Shown: positions 1-10,492, numbered from the stretch's first letter. The stretch is DNA of 64,000 bases from Athripsodes cinereus (GCA_947579605.1 OX388317.1:21967384-22031383); one strand, 5' to 3'. Notes: generated from the letters alone by a model not told the origin. Program-made: numbers and translations.

Positions 1-699
1 CGGATTTGTTATAGTCATGTTTAAATTATTACTTTGACATCAAAGATGGATCAATTTTCAAATGGTACCTCTTTATTACCAATTAAACCATGTTTGATAG
101 AAAAAATAAAAATATTCAAAATTGATAGCTAAATGGAAACGTATAATTTGAAATTTAAAAGCTCTTTTGTTTCAAAGAAATTAAAGTCGGTTAAAAAAAA
201 AATATAATACTCACAAACTTCATTGAACATAATATAACGAAAAAACATTATTATGATAATTTATCAATTCTCAGCAAAAAAATAATTCTTTTTTGTATTG
301 GTTTAAGACATTCGAACAAAGAATTGAATAATTTTATAGTCTCAAAACAATCGTAGCAGTTGAACCTAAGAGCGGGTATTGTACCTAACCTAAACAGCGC
401 TACGTAAATCGTAGAGGGTGGAGCGTAGTATGCATATCTATAGATAGAATACAACAAATATAGTAGAAGAAGCCGGAGAGATGTATAAGAGGAAATGAAA
501 TTTCTGTCATGCAGTTTCTGCAAGGTATGGAAGAGACTATAAATAAAAGTAAAAAAAAAGTAACGTGACTCGAGCGACAATTCTGAAATATCACGTTTCT
601 TATGAAGCTGCTTTATTTTATATCTTCGTGAGAGATCAAAGGTAAATCCTAGAATAAGTCATCAACAGATTTATCAACAACTTCTCGTATAATTCACAG
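1..699. other. AT-rich stretch, no gene recognised
   Basis: Two overlapping reverse-strand ORFs near 251-594 are rich in Phe, Leu, Tyr and Ser and match no family I know. They are what AT-rich DNA produces by chance. No RNA gene or repeat was identified. Confidence 0.5.
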
Positions 700-1637
700 T
701 AGTAGGGGAAGGTTACTAAGACGGGACAATTTTTTTTGAAACGTTGTAATTTAGTCGTGAATTGATTTTTAAAGTTTAAGGAGTGGTCAATCGACTGAGT
801 TAAAATAATCGTGTTTTGCTTCGTGTAGTTTTACACAATATCTTTTTTATTTAAATCTGTCTTTTTCCCGTTTTAGGTAACCGGTTACCCAAAACGGGAC
901 AAGGTGTTACCAAAGAAGGGGCATGAGTACAAAAAGGTTCCTTAATTACTTTTACTATAATTTATCAATAAAAACGTTTATATATATATATAAATATTAG
1001 AAAAAAGAATATTTCATGAATAAACATATAAAGTCTTTGAACACAGTTTAGAGACGATCATTATCAGTATCAGTTTTCGGGTTCCACTCATTGCGATTAG
1101 TTTATCGTGCATATGAATATTTTCAAAAAGTCGCAACTATCTGAAACAAAAAAGAAATAAAGATGTACCTTTAGTTGAAAAACTGCTCAACTTATTTGGT
1201 TTGTTCCTAATTATATTATTTTGCATAGGAAAATAATTTCAGTATATGGGTTACTTAAGAAGTGAGATGTCCCGTCTTAAGTAACTCGTGTTTGTCTCGT
1301 TTTAGGTAACCGTAACAAAAATAATAATTTGTTATCGTGTTCCTACGCCTTCACAATTTATAAATAAAAGTTTATATAATATATTAAAATAATGTAATAC
1401 TTATACGTCAATGCATAAAAACATTGCCTACCTTGTAATTTTGTAATAATGCAGAAATCACAAATTACACACGCATGCACTCAAACCTCAGTCAAATTGC
1501 GATCTGATTTAGGATATCCTTCATTGCGTCCAGTATCTACATTTCTGTGTTGACAATAGTCTGCCATCTATAAGATGATCGGAGAATTTAGCTTGTCCCG
1601 TCTTAGGTAAAATCTCATCTTAGGTAACCTTCCCATA
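700..1637. mobile_element. Degenerate element bounded by inverted GGGAAGGTTAC repeats
   Basis: The left end (702-728) reads GGGGAAGGTTACTAAGACGG and continues GACAA. The right end (1595-1636) carries the inverse, TTGTCCCGTCTTAGGTAA followed by a second copy ending in GTAACCTTCCC. The same CCCGT(C/T)TTAGGTAACC word recurs inside at 866-905 (both orientations), 1267-1284 and 1294-1309. This gives a roughly 940-bp unit with terminal inverted repeats and subterminal copies of the terminal motif. There is no coding capacity. The flanking bases are compatible with a TA target, but this is not decisive. The superfamily is not assigned. Confidence 0.5.
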
Positions 1638-1744
1638 TTATGTAGGTATAATGTTGATTGTCATAGCGATGATTTATTATGGTTTGATTTCTAATGCTTC
1701 TGTATTAAGTACTCCGTATTTTGAAACATTTAATTTTTAATTAT

Positions 1745-2022
1745 CTATACTAATATTATAAAGACTAAATCACTCGCAAACGAGTAGATGGCCTTGAGAA
1801 GAATAGAATAGAATATAATATTATAAAGAGGAAACAATTGATTGTTTGTTCCGAATAGGCTCCGAAACTACTGAACCAATTTGAAAAATTCTTTCACTGT
1901 TGGGAAGCTACACTATCACCGGGTGACAAAGGCTATACTATATTTAAAAAAAATAGGGATCCTTACTAAAACTTTTTTTAAATACCTATCTACCCGTGCG
2001 AAGCCGGGGCGGACCGCTAGTG
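1745..2022 (+). mobile_element. Helitron-like non-autonomous element
   Basis: It starts CTATACTAATATTATAAAG. It contains the conserved core GGCTCCGAAACTACTGAACC and a TTCTTTCACTGTTGG stretch, and ends with a GC-rich potential hairpin (GTGCGAAGCCGGGGCGG) just before CTAGT. The CTAG end after a hairpin and the lack of terminal inverted repeats are Helitron traits. I know this core from many insect genomes, especially Lepidoptera. A short internal duplication of the TAATATTATAAAG start lies at 1820-1836. No coding capacity. Confidence 0.6.
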
Positions 2023-2204
2023 TATAATAAAGATAAAACTCCTATCGACGACCGTATTATGTGATACATTGTAATTGAAAGATTTTTCTTACGATATTTT
2101 GATTATTTACGATTTATGAACTAAAAAATTGGAAAAGAGAGTAAAATGAAAATGATGCCCTACATTCCATACTTATATTTTTTTAAAGAAATTATGAAAT
2201 ATAT

Positions 2205-2435
2205 CTATACCATCACGGCATACCCCACACGCAGGGTAGCCAACAGATAAGCAATTGTAATAAAAATGTAAACTGTCCTCCCTCTGCCAATTAAAAATGT
2301 AGACATTCAGAATGGGTGGCAAATCTAATCGCTTAATTTTAAATGTGAAATATTTTTAACACCTGCCTTTTACAGGACACTCGAAAACTTACGGAAAAGA
2401 GTGGAATATCAATCCTTTGCCAGGTGCTCCACGAC
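2205..2435 (-). repeat. SINE-like repeat family R, near full length
   Basis: Reverse-strand copy of the commonest repeat in this window. Family R runs from CCGTGGAGCACCCGGTAAAG through a central CACCCATCCTGAATGTCTTA word to CTTGTGGGATATGCCGTGAT and a (TAG)n tail (compare 57460-57712). Here the tail end (CCATCACGGCATACC) is at the low coordinate and the head (CAGGTGCTCCACG) at the high coordinate. No ORF. Confidence 0.75.
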
Positions 2436-2605
2436 TTGATGAAATATAATGATTTTCATAATTTTTTGGTATAACATATGTTTATATTCACGATTTTTAC
2501 AATTTGAGGTAAAGGAGATTTATTTGTAATATAAATTATTGGGCACTATATGACATGGTAGGCCCCACTGTTGTCAAATGTGATATTTAATATATATATA
2601 ATGAG

Positions 2606-2820
2606 TTACAATCCATTGGATTGGTCTGCAACGAGTTTGGTTTTTCTTCTCCATTCGTCTCTATTCTCCGCCAGTCTTTTCAGCTCCACGTACGAGCCAC
2701 AGTTCATATCACTCTTCAGTTGGTCCATATATGCGTCTCTTGGTCGGCCTCTGCCATTTGTCCCGTCGGTCTTACCCTCCGCGATGGCTATGAGTAGTCC
2801 TGGGTGCCTGATGTAAAACA
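2606..2820 (-). pseudogene. 5'-truncated LINE tail (RT protein C-terminus)
   Basis: The reverse-strand reading frame shows the basic GRGRPRDAYMDQLKSD motif followed by SYVELKRLAENRDEWRR and then a stop. This GRGRPR...DQ(I/L)K...Y.ELKRLA..RDEWRR pattern is typical of the extreme C-terminus of insect RTE/jockey-type LINE polymerases. Nothing upstream resembles the RT core, so this is a 5'-truncated copy. Any Met start here is fortuitous. Roughly the last 65 residues are preserved. Confidence 0.7.
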
Positions 2821-2879
2821 AAAAGTAATATTCACGAAAGTGTTGCCACATGTAGAATTATTTTTTGGTCACCACGTTT

Positions 2880-3175
2880 GATTACCTTTGGGCCGGCAAA
2901 AATAAAATAAAACCGGCAAAAATAAAATCTAACTCGAATATAAACTTTAGGAAATAATTATGTATTCGATTTAGATTTTATTTCTGCTGGTTTTATTTTA
3001 TTTTTGCCGGCAAAAATAAAACCGACAGAAATTAAATCTAATTCGAATACTAATTTCCTAAAGTTTATGTTCCAGGTAGATTTTATTTCTGGCTAAAACC
3101 TACTTCGAATACTAATTTCCTAAAGTTTATATTCGAATTACATTTTATTTTTGCCCTTTTTTTATTTTTGCAAAT
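2880..3175. repeat. Cluster of GCCGGCAAAAATAAAAT inverted repeats
   Basis: GCCGGCAAAAATAAAATAAA (about 2891) is inverted at 2985-3010 as TTTATTTTATTTTTGCCGGC. A second GCCGGCAAAAATAAAA follows from 3006. The words TCTAA(C/T)TCGAATA and TTTCCTAAAGTTTAT(A/G)TTC recur in both orientations up to 3150. The arms could fold into a long hairpin. No ORF, and the family is not recognised. Confidence 0.65.
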
Positions 3176-3344
3176 ACAAAAAAAAAGAATGAAAATATTA
3201 CGCCAAAATATCCAAATTATTGTACCAACAATTTTCGTCCATAGAAAACTATATTTGGCAGATATCTGACATTGGGGCCTACCATCTCAATGAGTACCAT
3301 ATTGTTCATTGAGTTGACGTTTATTTTGTAAAACTCCACACAGG

Positions 3345-3446
3345 TACAGTAATCTGGTTTCGACTTACAAAGTCATTGTCAAACTAAATCTACTACATGC
3401 CGTGTTTTTACATAAAAAAACTTTGTAAGTCAAAACCAGGTTCCTG
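3345..3446. repeat. Foldback repeat, CTGGTTTTGACTTACAAAG family
   Basis: Left arm CTGGTTTCGACTTACAAAGT (3353-3372) and right arm ACTTTGTAAGTCAAAACCAG (3420-3439) are inverted complements around an approximately 47-bp loop. The preceding word TTTATTTTGTAAAACTCCA (3329-3347) and the arm word recur together at 24325-24420, so this is a dispersed family. Confidence 0.6.
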
Positions 3447-4100
3447 TTCTATTATAAAATATAGTAAAACTCAAACAATTTGTGCTTATTTCCATAAAAT
3501 AAATTCTTGTTCTTCCATTTTTTTCTGTAAGTCAAATATCACGTAGGTAGGTGGAAAAAAGTTCTTATAATGAAAAAAAATAAATAAAAAAGCAAACATA
3601 GTGAAATCTCATATACAATGCATTTTACAATATATTATTTTGATTCAAGATACGGCAAGTAAACTTTCTCTTTTAAAATCTAATCCACAACTTCCATTGT
3701 CCATCGGCTTAACTTAATCTTTCCTTTCAATGCAAAAATATTCAGTATCTTTCATATACTTAAATGACTGTTAAATAGGCCAGACATGATTCATCCATCA
3801 TCATTAATTTCATATTATAATTTATCCCGGTTTCATTTTCAAGTCATTTTTTCTTTACATGCCTTAATTAGGGATGAAATGAATAGTGATTCGGCCGAAT
3901 ACCGTAAAACGGATCACAGTAAAAAATCTAAACCGGATGTTCGACGGTCTGATATTTGGCCATTCTCATGACTTGTTATGTTCAAAGCGAGTTAACATGT
4001 GTTGGAGTAAATCACTTACTCGGTTTGAAATATTTAGTCATAAATAAGCAAGCGAAAACGGTCAGAGTATTCTAATAATAAATATTAACTACTTTATAAT
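3447..4100. other. Unassigned AT-rich DNA
   Basis: A short forward ORF (3786-3971) has no family signature. I see no repeat copy that I can match elsewhere in the window. Confidence 0.45.
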
Positions 4101-4553
4101 ATGTGATATTCTTGAATTCCTGTAAAGGGCAGCAACATCCAGTATAAAACTTCAAAATAATGAGGTTGTAGTGAACAGGCAATACTAAATGGTATTGTTG
4201 TGGTCGGCTGGGATGAGGTCGGTAATCGAATTGTGATAAGAATTATCACAATTCCAGTTCTTTCTGTCTGGCTGACCACACATACTTCTTCTCTGTATAA
4301 CTACACACACGTCTTCTCTGTATAACTCGTATTGTAACATAATTGTAATAATTGTAAAACTGTTTTAAATATAGATTATCTTTTGTTAATAACCGCGACT
4401 TTCATTGTACACATTTGGTAAGTCTCTTTCTCTTCATAACCTTCTGATCTGAAGTCAATCAATCTTTATACTTGCTATCCTTAAGGATCACACTCTCTTA
4501 CATCCATCACATCACTCTACTACCCTAATTACTTCACTGGTGACCCCGACGTG
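4101..4553 (+). mobile_element. LTR remnant followed by a primer-binding site
   Basis: The segment ends ...ATTACTTCA (4536) and is followed after one base by TGGTGACCCCGACGTG (4538-4553). A TGG-initial match to a tRNA 3' end directly after a CA terminus is the hallmark of a 5' LTR plus primer-binding site. This particular TGGTGACCCCGACG form is familiar from insect LTR elements. A TG-initial start near 4107 is possible but not proven. A CTTCTCTGTATAACT word is repeated at 4290 and 4313. No gag or pol follows, so only the left end of an element survives. Confidence 0.5.
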
Positions 4554-6480
4554 ATCATACATTTGCCTAATCACTTCAAGGTGTTGAATGCTATATTTTA
4601 CATATAATTGATGAACATTCAATGATGGACGAAATGAAACCTTTGGAAAAATTTCAAAATAAGAAAATGGTAGTAACATTTAATATAATTGTCTGAAATA
4701 TGTTTTTTAAATTCATATTTCATTCTTAATAGAACGCTTTGTACTTATTAAGTTCTTAATTCAAATAATTTAGTTTCATTTTGCCTGCACGAAAAAGAAA
4801 GAAGGTGATCTTAACACTCAACTTTCTCATTTTTTTGTATAGGGACTGAAGAGCAGAATTCCGGATAGTTACCGAATTTCCATTTCTTCTCTATCCTTAA
4901 CCGTCTTAACCTATTTACTTTCCTTCTAAGTCAGACTTTTCATTCTCCTTATTCTCTATGGTAGATAGGTAGTATGTTAGAATATATAAACATATTACAT
5001 TTCATTCTTTACACATTCCCCTTTGTCCGTGTCACAATGGCTTTCGTGTAACATAATATTATAGTACAATATTTGGATAGTGTAAACATAACGACTTTTT
5101 AGGAAAATGGTAGATATTTCTGCAAAGATGTGTAAAGAATCGATAGTCTTAAGTTGTATCTAGACGTGAATATGAGAATGTCTTATAAATAATAATATTG
5201 CTTTAATGTATAAATAAAAGTATATTTTTGTTTTATAATGGGGAACATGCATGTGTGAGGAATATGAATTAACGTTATAAATTTATATTAATAAAAATAC
5301 GCTTATAACAAATATCCTAACAAAAAACGGTAGAATAAAACTTTTATTTATTATTTACATTTTAAAAATCCATATTTTCTGTCAAAATTTTAAACGCCTT
5401 GTCATTGAATAATCCCATTGTGACGTCATTAGGTGGTAAGTCGTAGCAATAACACATTTGACTCGAAGTCTGTCTATACCTCCTGATGACGTCAAACTCC
5501 TATTCCGTCAAGAATAGACCTTTTTTCGGCGTAGTACATTTTTTTTAAAATGTTGATAAAATCCTTAAAAATGCACATGTAAAAAAAAAACAATTTTTTG
5601 TAGTATTTTTGAGCTGATTTTTTTTTGTAAATATTTCCTACTGTTCTGATGAAGTTGTGTTTCTTTTGGAAACAAGAAGCAATCAGTACAGGTTTTGTGA
5701 AAGAGGGTCGTTCAGAACGGATGAACAAATAATAGCTCTTTATGGTCAACTGTCACAGATCAATCGAAAAAAATATAATGAGAAATAAATAATTTACTCC
5801 ATAAGGGATGTGGTATGAGATGCAAAGAAATAAACAAATGTTGAAAATGAAGGGAATAACAAAAAATCCGCATCCTTCAAAATAACGAAACGATTTCGTG
5901 AAAAATCGCTATAATCCTGAATTTCAAACTATACATATAAAGAGAGGTTTTAAAATATCCGAAGGCTTTAAAAGCTTAGATACACTCTCAAAAGCAGTGG
6001 TCAAAGAAATTATTCACTTTACTAAAACTGATCATGACAGGAAAAGCTCTTGAAAACTACTGACTCGCAAGTTCAAAAAAGTTATTTAGAAAAAACTAAG
6101 AAAGTGTTTTTGCTTTATTCCGATTTCTAGGGAATATTTACTGATGGAATTTAAAATTATCAAGAGAGTATTTCTCCGAAAAAGATTTGTATTGGCTGTA
6201 GATCAAAGTTTATATGAGTTTGTTTCGAGTACGTAATAATATGAACAACGGAATTGTAAACTCAAAGTTTTCGGAAGGTTATTCTTGACGTGGATCTTAT
6301 TATGAATTTTAACCTTATCATAGAAACTTCAAATAAGTATTATGTATAAAATTGCTTACCCTCTAAAATCTACTTGAGGTACATTAAATTTCTTAAATTA
6401 CCCAGTTTTATATAATATAATATTTGATTTTCCTAAGGCTAGCCAGTCATTTTTAATGAGTGCCTCTTTGACATATTTAA
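4554..6480. other. Unassigned AT-rich DNA, about 1.9 kb
   Basis: The only ORF above 80 codons (reverse, 5492-5749) is Lys/Phe/Tyr-rich with no recognised domain. No RNA gene or repeat copy was identified. Two TGACGTCA-like words (5421 and 5484) are the only notable sites. Confidence 0.45.
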
Positions 6481-6489
6481 GGTTCTATT

Positions 6490-6660
6490 GAAGTAGATTG
6501 GAGACCATGAAAGAATAAAAGAAGCATAGAAGGATCTCAAAAGAGACGGCCAGATGATATTTGCCAGGTTGTGCAAAAAACAGTCTTTCTGTTGCTCAAT
6601 CTTAGAAACTGATAAGTTTTGAAGAGGTTTATTACCCAGCAGTGCAGAGATAAAAGTTAG
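6490..6660 (+). pseudogene. Heavily decayed LINE tail
   Basis: Read forward with several stops and shifts, the bases resemble the C-terminal tail of RTE-type LINE polymerases: a degraded match to the GRPQKRW...DI block and the final FEE.NIQQWREE block seen more clearly at 43176-43415. The GAAGAGGTTTATTACCCAGCAGTGCAG stretch is the best-preserved part. Non-functional. Confidence 0.4.
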
Positions 6661-6671
6661 CAGTAAGAAAT

Positions 6672-6745
6672 AGTCGATAGCCTAATGGTAAAATTTCAGA
6701 CATTATATCAAGAGATTCTGGATTCATATTCCGCTGTCAACCAGG
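6672..6745 (+). repeat. Degenerate tRNA-derived SINE head
   Basis: GATAGCCTAATGGTAAAA resembles a pol III A box. GGATTCATATTCCGC, about 40 bp downstream, resembles a B box. The spacing fits a tRNA-derived promoter, but no cloverleaf is preserved. It may be the head of an old SINE. Confidence 0.35.
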
Positions 6746-6830
6746 TTTACCTACAAGATACAATGTATTGCTTTTAATAAAAGGATATTTTGGGGGGTAT
6801 TTAAGTTTATCAAAGACCCTGATTATATGT

Positions 6831-7166
6831 ACTATCCTTTCCATCACGGCATTGCCCACAACTGGAGTAGCCAGCAGACCAGCTGCATGTAATAAAAATT
6901 CAAGACATCCTCTCTGTGCCAACAAAAAATTAAGACATGCAGGATGGGTGGCAAAATCTCCTCGCCAAATTTGATATGTAAAATGTCTTTATTTTTTCGA
7001 ACACCTGCCTTTTACAGGACACTCGAAAACTTTCGGAAAAGAGTGCTGAAGAAGAAGACCAAAAGCTTTTAGCTTACTGTGAAAGGTGTATAAGGTTGTA
7101 TTTCGGTTTAAAACAAAACCCAGATATATCCTTTAAAAAAAAAAAACTTGCCGGGTGTTCCACGGC
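6831..7166 (-). repeat. SINE-like repeat family R, split by a SINE1 fragment
   Basis: The main part (6831-7046) runs from TTCCATCACGGCATTGCCC to TTTTCGGAAAAGAGTG on the reverse strand. The head of the unit (GCCGGGTGTTCCACGG) resumes at about 7150. The gap is filled by a SINE1 3' part in forward orientation. So SINE1 sequence sits inside an older family R copy. Confidence 0.65.
7050..7146 (+). repeat. SINE1, 3' fragment
   Basis: Contains the SINE1 tail block AAAGCTTTTAGCTTACTGTG, GGTGTATAAGGTTGTATTTC and AACAAAACCCAGATATATCC, then an A-rich run. The tRNA-like head is absent. Confidence 0.7.
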
Positions 7167-7686
7167 TTAATATCAAATAAAAAAAAGTGAGTTAGGTACT
7201 AGGTAGGTATGATCGGTGTCCGAAGTAATATCTCAGTTTGTTGGGAGTATCGGTGTACACTGTACATATATAACGACATGGTCGTCAAATTTGGAAACAA
7301 AACTTTTCAGAGTACAAACCAATAAATCTCTTATCGAATTTTCTTTTTAGAACAGCATCAATAAAATTGTCAAATCGGTTTGTGTTATAAAGGATAGTAT
7401 GACGTTGTAAGAATGGCTCAAGAATAAGAATATCGTGTGACGATATCCTACTCCTGGTATCCTTTCCGAGTCATTCAGTGTAATGTATGGATGTATTCAG
7501 CAACCACAAAGCAAAATAGAAGGCAACACAAAAAAGAATAGTTTTGACTGATAAAGGGTGTATAACCATTTCCCTACTTTTCTTGGAACATAATTCTATT
7601 TATGGCAGTGGTACGAAAACTGTGAAATGTGAATATTTAAAAATTATTTTACATTATTAATTAATAAAATATTTGATATAAAATTT
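7167..7686. other. Unassigned AT-rich DNA
   Basis: The word AAATAAAAAAAAGTGAG(T/G)TAGGTACT at about 7178 recurs at about 10195. Nothing else was matched. Confidence 0.4.
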
Positions 7687-7812
7687 AGCGATGAGTTTTG
7701 TTACCCATTCTGACCATCTTTTATTTTATGACACGGATACGGCAGGTTATACGGTTTAATATGCGATTAGTCTACTCAATATCCTTCTTTTGGGAGATGT
7801 CGTGATGACCTT
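7687..7812 (+). repeat. SINE-like repeat family R, partial
   Basis: AGCGATGAGTTTTGTTACCC and ATTCTGACCATCTTTTATTT match the middle of family R, and TTTTGGGAGATGTCGTGATG matches its end. The (TAG)n tail is lost. It directly abuts a LINE fragment. Confidence 0.55.
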
Positions 7813-8037
7813 GAAGAATTCAATAGAAGACCTCTGCGCTCTATGGAACTGGCCGTAAATAGACTTACTGAGCCCAATAGAGCCGGTAAGTCCAATTTCT
7901 ACGAGAGGGCCTTTGGTGTTGTTGGACCAGTTACGTGGAATCGCCTACCGGTGCTGCTGAGAGATGGTCAGACGGTCACTAGCTTCAGAGGCAAATTAAA
8001 GACTGAACTCTTTACTGGCGCCCTTGAGACGGTCTAG
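7813..8037 (+). pseudogene. 5'-truncated LINE tail (jockey-like RT C-terminus)
   Basis: The forward frame reads NFYERAFGVVGPVTWNRLP followed by LLRDGQTVTSFRGKLKTELF and a stop (7843-8037). The pattern RAF.V.GP..WN.LP...R...S...FK..LK..LF is the conserved end of many insect jockey/CR1-group LINE proteins; the complete LINE in this window ends similarly (FSVYGARCWNNLPSSHR near 32140). Only the last approximately 60 residues remain. A short (CAT)n run follows. Confidence 0.75.
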
Positions 8038-8136
8038 AGACTGTAAAACGGCGTCATAAATAAAATCATCCAAAATCATCATCATCATAGAAGTAGTAGT
8101 TATCAATTATATTCTTTCACGTTTAGATTCCTGATA

Positions 8137-8317
8137 GTTCGTCGGTAGCCTGGAGGTAGAGTCTCGGCCTCGTGAACAAGGGGTCCGTGGTTCGATACCA
8201 GGTACTGGCAAACTCCCCTTTCACGACACAAGCTTTTAGTAGCTTACTGTGAAAGGTGTATAAGGTGTTGTATTTGGGTTAATAACAAACAAAACCCAGA
8301 TATATCTTTTTTTTTTA
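8137..8317 (+). repeat. SINE1, tRNA-derived, near full length
   Basis: The head GTTCGTCGGTAGCCTGGAGG contains an A-box-like element and GGTTCGATACCA (8189-8200) is a B box, as in tRNA-derived pol III promoters. The body includes CCCCTTTCACGACACAAGC and TTACTGTGAAAGGTGTATAA. The 3' end is AAACCCAGATATATC followed by a T-run. Other copies are at 21560, 40753 (reverse), 60073 (reverse) and, head-less, 7050. Its 20-bp upstream flank also matches the flank of the 60-kb copy. Confidence 0.85.
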
Positions 8318-8528
8318 AAATAATAATAAACATCACTCTTTTTAAAAACGTTTTTGAAAAGAATATTTATGGCAGGAAATCTAATGTCAGAATGTAGGAC
8401 TTTTAATCGTGACTTCTTGTGATCGAGTACTCTACCTGTCAACCATTCCACCTTCAAACATAAGCATATTGCTTACTGCGAGGACAGTTTTTTTTTATTT
8501 TAAACTCAGTTGATATATTATAAAAGTT

Positions 8529-8790
8529 ATGAAAATATATAGAACATTGAGAATGCCCAATGATAGTTGGCCAAAAAGAGCACTGTTCTTCCGTCCGCAG
8601 GGGTTCCGTAGGCCCGGGCGTCCCTCTTTCACAATACACCGTTCCTATGACAACGATATCAGAGCGCAAGGAATGTCGTGGGGACGCAATTGGCACAGAG
8701 ACGCTATGAATGGAGGAGGCTGGTTTCTGCCCTGTGCTCCCGAGAGGAGCGTTGAGGGCGATGATGATGATGATGATGATGATGATAGAA
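8529..8790 (+). pseudogene. 5'-truncated LINE-G tail ending in (GAT)n
   Basis: Encodes LRMPNDSWPKRALFFRPQG, RRPGRPSFTIHRSYDNDIRA and GMSW. A small deletion relative to the 44-kb copy (TGGAAAGAGGTGACGC becomes TGGGGACGC) then shifts the frame. The last bases before the tail (CTCCCGAGAGGAGCGTTGAG) are shared with the copies at 44330 and 47230. The (GATGAT)n at 8760-8787 is the family's own 3' tail. RTE-like C-terminus; no catalytic domain. Confidence 0.75.
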
Positions 8791-8879
8791 TAAAAATGAA
8801 ATATCAAAGTTTTTTTCTTTACAACGGAAAGCGAAAATAATATTTTGTTTCTATTTGGCGGATAAACAAGCCACAAATT

Positions 8880-9054
8880 CTAGCTCAAGGTAATTGAAAA
8901 AAATATGTAGGTACTTAAAACTATTTATTTACAACTTCTACACGAACGGCAAAAACGTAACACGGGTGAACACATTCACATAAGATGTAATGTACCAACA
9001 AAAGACTAGACGCTCAGACACCTACACGCTGCTTAGATAAAACAAATGTATGTG
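8880..9054. other. Unassigned spacer
   Basis: No ORF, repeat or RNA gene recognised. Confidence 0.4.
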
Positions 9055-9671
9055 TTGTTGCCCAATAGTTAGATTAGCCAGTTGATTAAATGGCTAGCCG
9101 GTTAGTCAAATGCCGGCATTTAATTAAATGCCTAGCCTTTTCGGCATACTTTCAACATTCTCCGATTGAAAATAACCCTTCTTCTCTATTCTTCTGCTTC
9201 AGTTAGGACTATGTACTGTGATTCTCGGATCCTGCTCCTGGGAGGTGGATGCCCAGCTATCCGTCCATCGTTTAAGTACTCTTCCCTTGGGGTCTATTTT
9301 CTGAAAACTCTACGACCCAACGCAGGTGTAACTCTTAGTGACAGAATAAGAAATTCAGAAATAAGAAGAATCTGTAATGTCGAAGATGTTGTGCGATGGG
9401 GCAGAACAAGAAGACGCTTCTGGAGAGATCATGTGGGGAGAGCGAGCTTCTGAGCTAAGATCGAGTGGTTAGAATAGCAGCAGACGAATGCATGAAGATA
9501 ACCCGATTGTGGAAATTTAGTTTCTTAATTTGGCACTGTGGCGCTAGGATTTATTAACGCTGCATTCAAAGATCTGGCTAGACCTATGTTAACTATTCAA
9601 CTTAATGCCGGTGTTTAAGTAACCGCTTAGTTATTAACTTAACTGGCTAATTCAATTATCTGGCGGCGACG
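9055..9671. mobile_element. TIR element with TAGCCAGTTGATTAA ends
   Basis: The left end reads GTTGCCCAATAGTTAGATTA then GCCAGTTGATTAAATGGC. The right end (9640-9671) reads AACTGGCTAATTCAATTATC then TGGCGGCGAC, an imperfect inverted complement. Left subterminal bases are themselves self-complementary (GGCTAGCCGG, ATGCCGGCATTTAATTAAAT). The same pair of ends occurs at 49975 and 55493. A LINE piece (9330-9510) lies inside. No transposase visible. Confidence 0.5.
9330..9510 (+). pseudogene. LINE RT C-terminal fragment
   Basis: The forward frame reads LSDRIRNSEIRRICNVEDVV followed by RWGRTRRRFWRDHVGR. This DR.RN..IR..C.V.DV..W....R..W..HV pattern belongs to the post-RT region of RTE-type LINE proteins in insects. 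It ends at a stop at about 9451, and a few further residues can be read in the same family beyond it. No start or catalytic motifs. Confidence 0.7.
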
Positions 9672-9900
9672 TTGGTACGCATGTTATTTTCGATAACAAA
9701 AGGTAACATTTGTTACGGACATACGACCACAATTCTACGAATAATGTATCTCAAATAACAAACACAAACATTTATCATACAACACAATATCTATGTTTTG
9801 CACGAAATTGTATATATATATATGGATTGTACGAATTAGAAATATTTTATTTCTACTAAATAAATATGAAGAAATAAACTCTTTAAGAAATTGATATCTG

Positions 9901-10492
9901 AAGTCACAATTAATACAACAAATTCTACGAAAATCGTGGAAAATCTAATTAATATTCAATTCCGTTCACATTTCTGTTCACATGTTTGAATATTGAGTAA
10001 TGTATTCTTCATTTAGAATTACCATGCACTTATAGGTACCTATACATATATAACCTATCACAAATATTTTGACATAATTCAAATCGTGATGCAAAGGAAC
10101 CAACGTCCTTAATATACTTAAGTTAAAGTGATAATACTGCATTATACCTACGTGATTTTCTATTAAAATAGGTTGTTCCACGGCTTAAAATTTCAAATAA
10201 AAAAAAGTGAGGTAGGTACTAGAAGTCACGATTAATACAACAAATTTTACGAAAATCGTGGAAAATCTAATTAATATTCAATTCTGTTCACATTTCCGTT
10301 CACATGTTTGAATATTGAGTAATGTATTCTTCAGTTAGAATTACCGTGCACTTATAGGTACCTAAATATTATAACCTGTGACAAATATTTTGACATAATT
10401 CAAATCGTGATGCAAAGGAACCAACGTCCTTAATATACTTGAGTTGAAGTGATAATACTGCATTATACGTGATTTTCTATTAAAATAGGTTG
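9901..10492. repeat. About 320-bp tandem duplication
   Basis: Copy 1 (9901-10173) and copy 2 (10222-10492) start AAGTCAC(A/G)ATTAATACAAC and end ATTTTCTATTAAAATAGGTTG. They differ at few positions: a small indel near the GGTACCTA word, and CTACGTGATT versus ACGTGATT. The about 48-bp spacer (TTCCACGGCTTAAAATTTCA then GTGAGGTAGGTACTAG) also occurs at 7158-7205, so the unit probably includes a piece of another repeat. No coding content. Confidence 0.85.

Noticed and set aside
3786..3971. 61-codon forward ORF as a small gene
   Set aside because: No homology pattern, and AT-driven composition in its first half.
5492..5749. 85-codon reverse ORF as a host gene
   Set aside because: Lys/Phe/Tyr-rich, no domain, no repeat match, and no splice or start context to support it.
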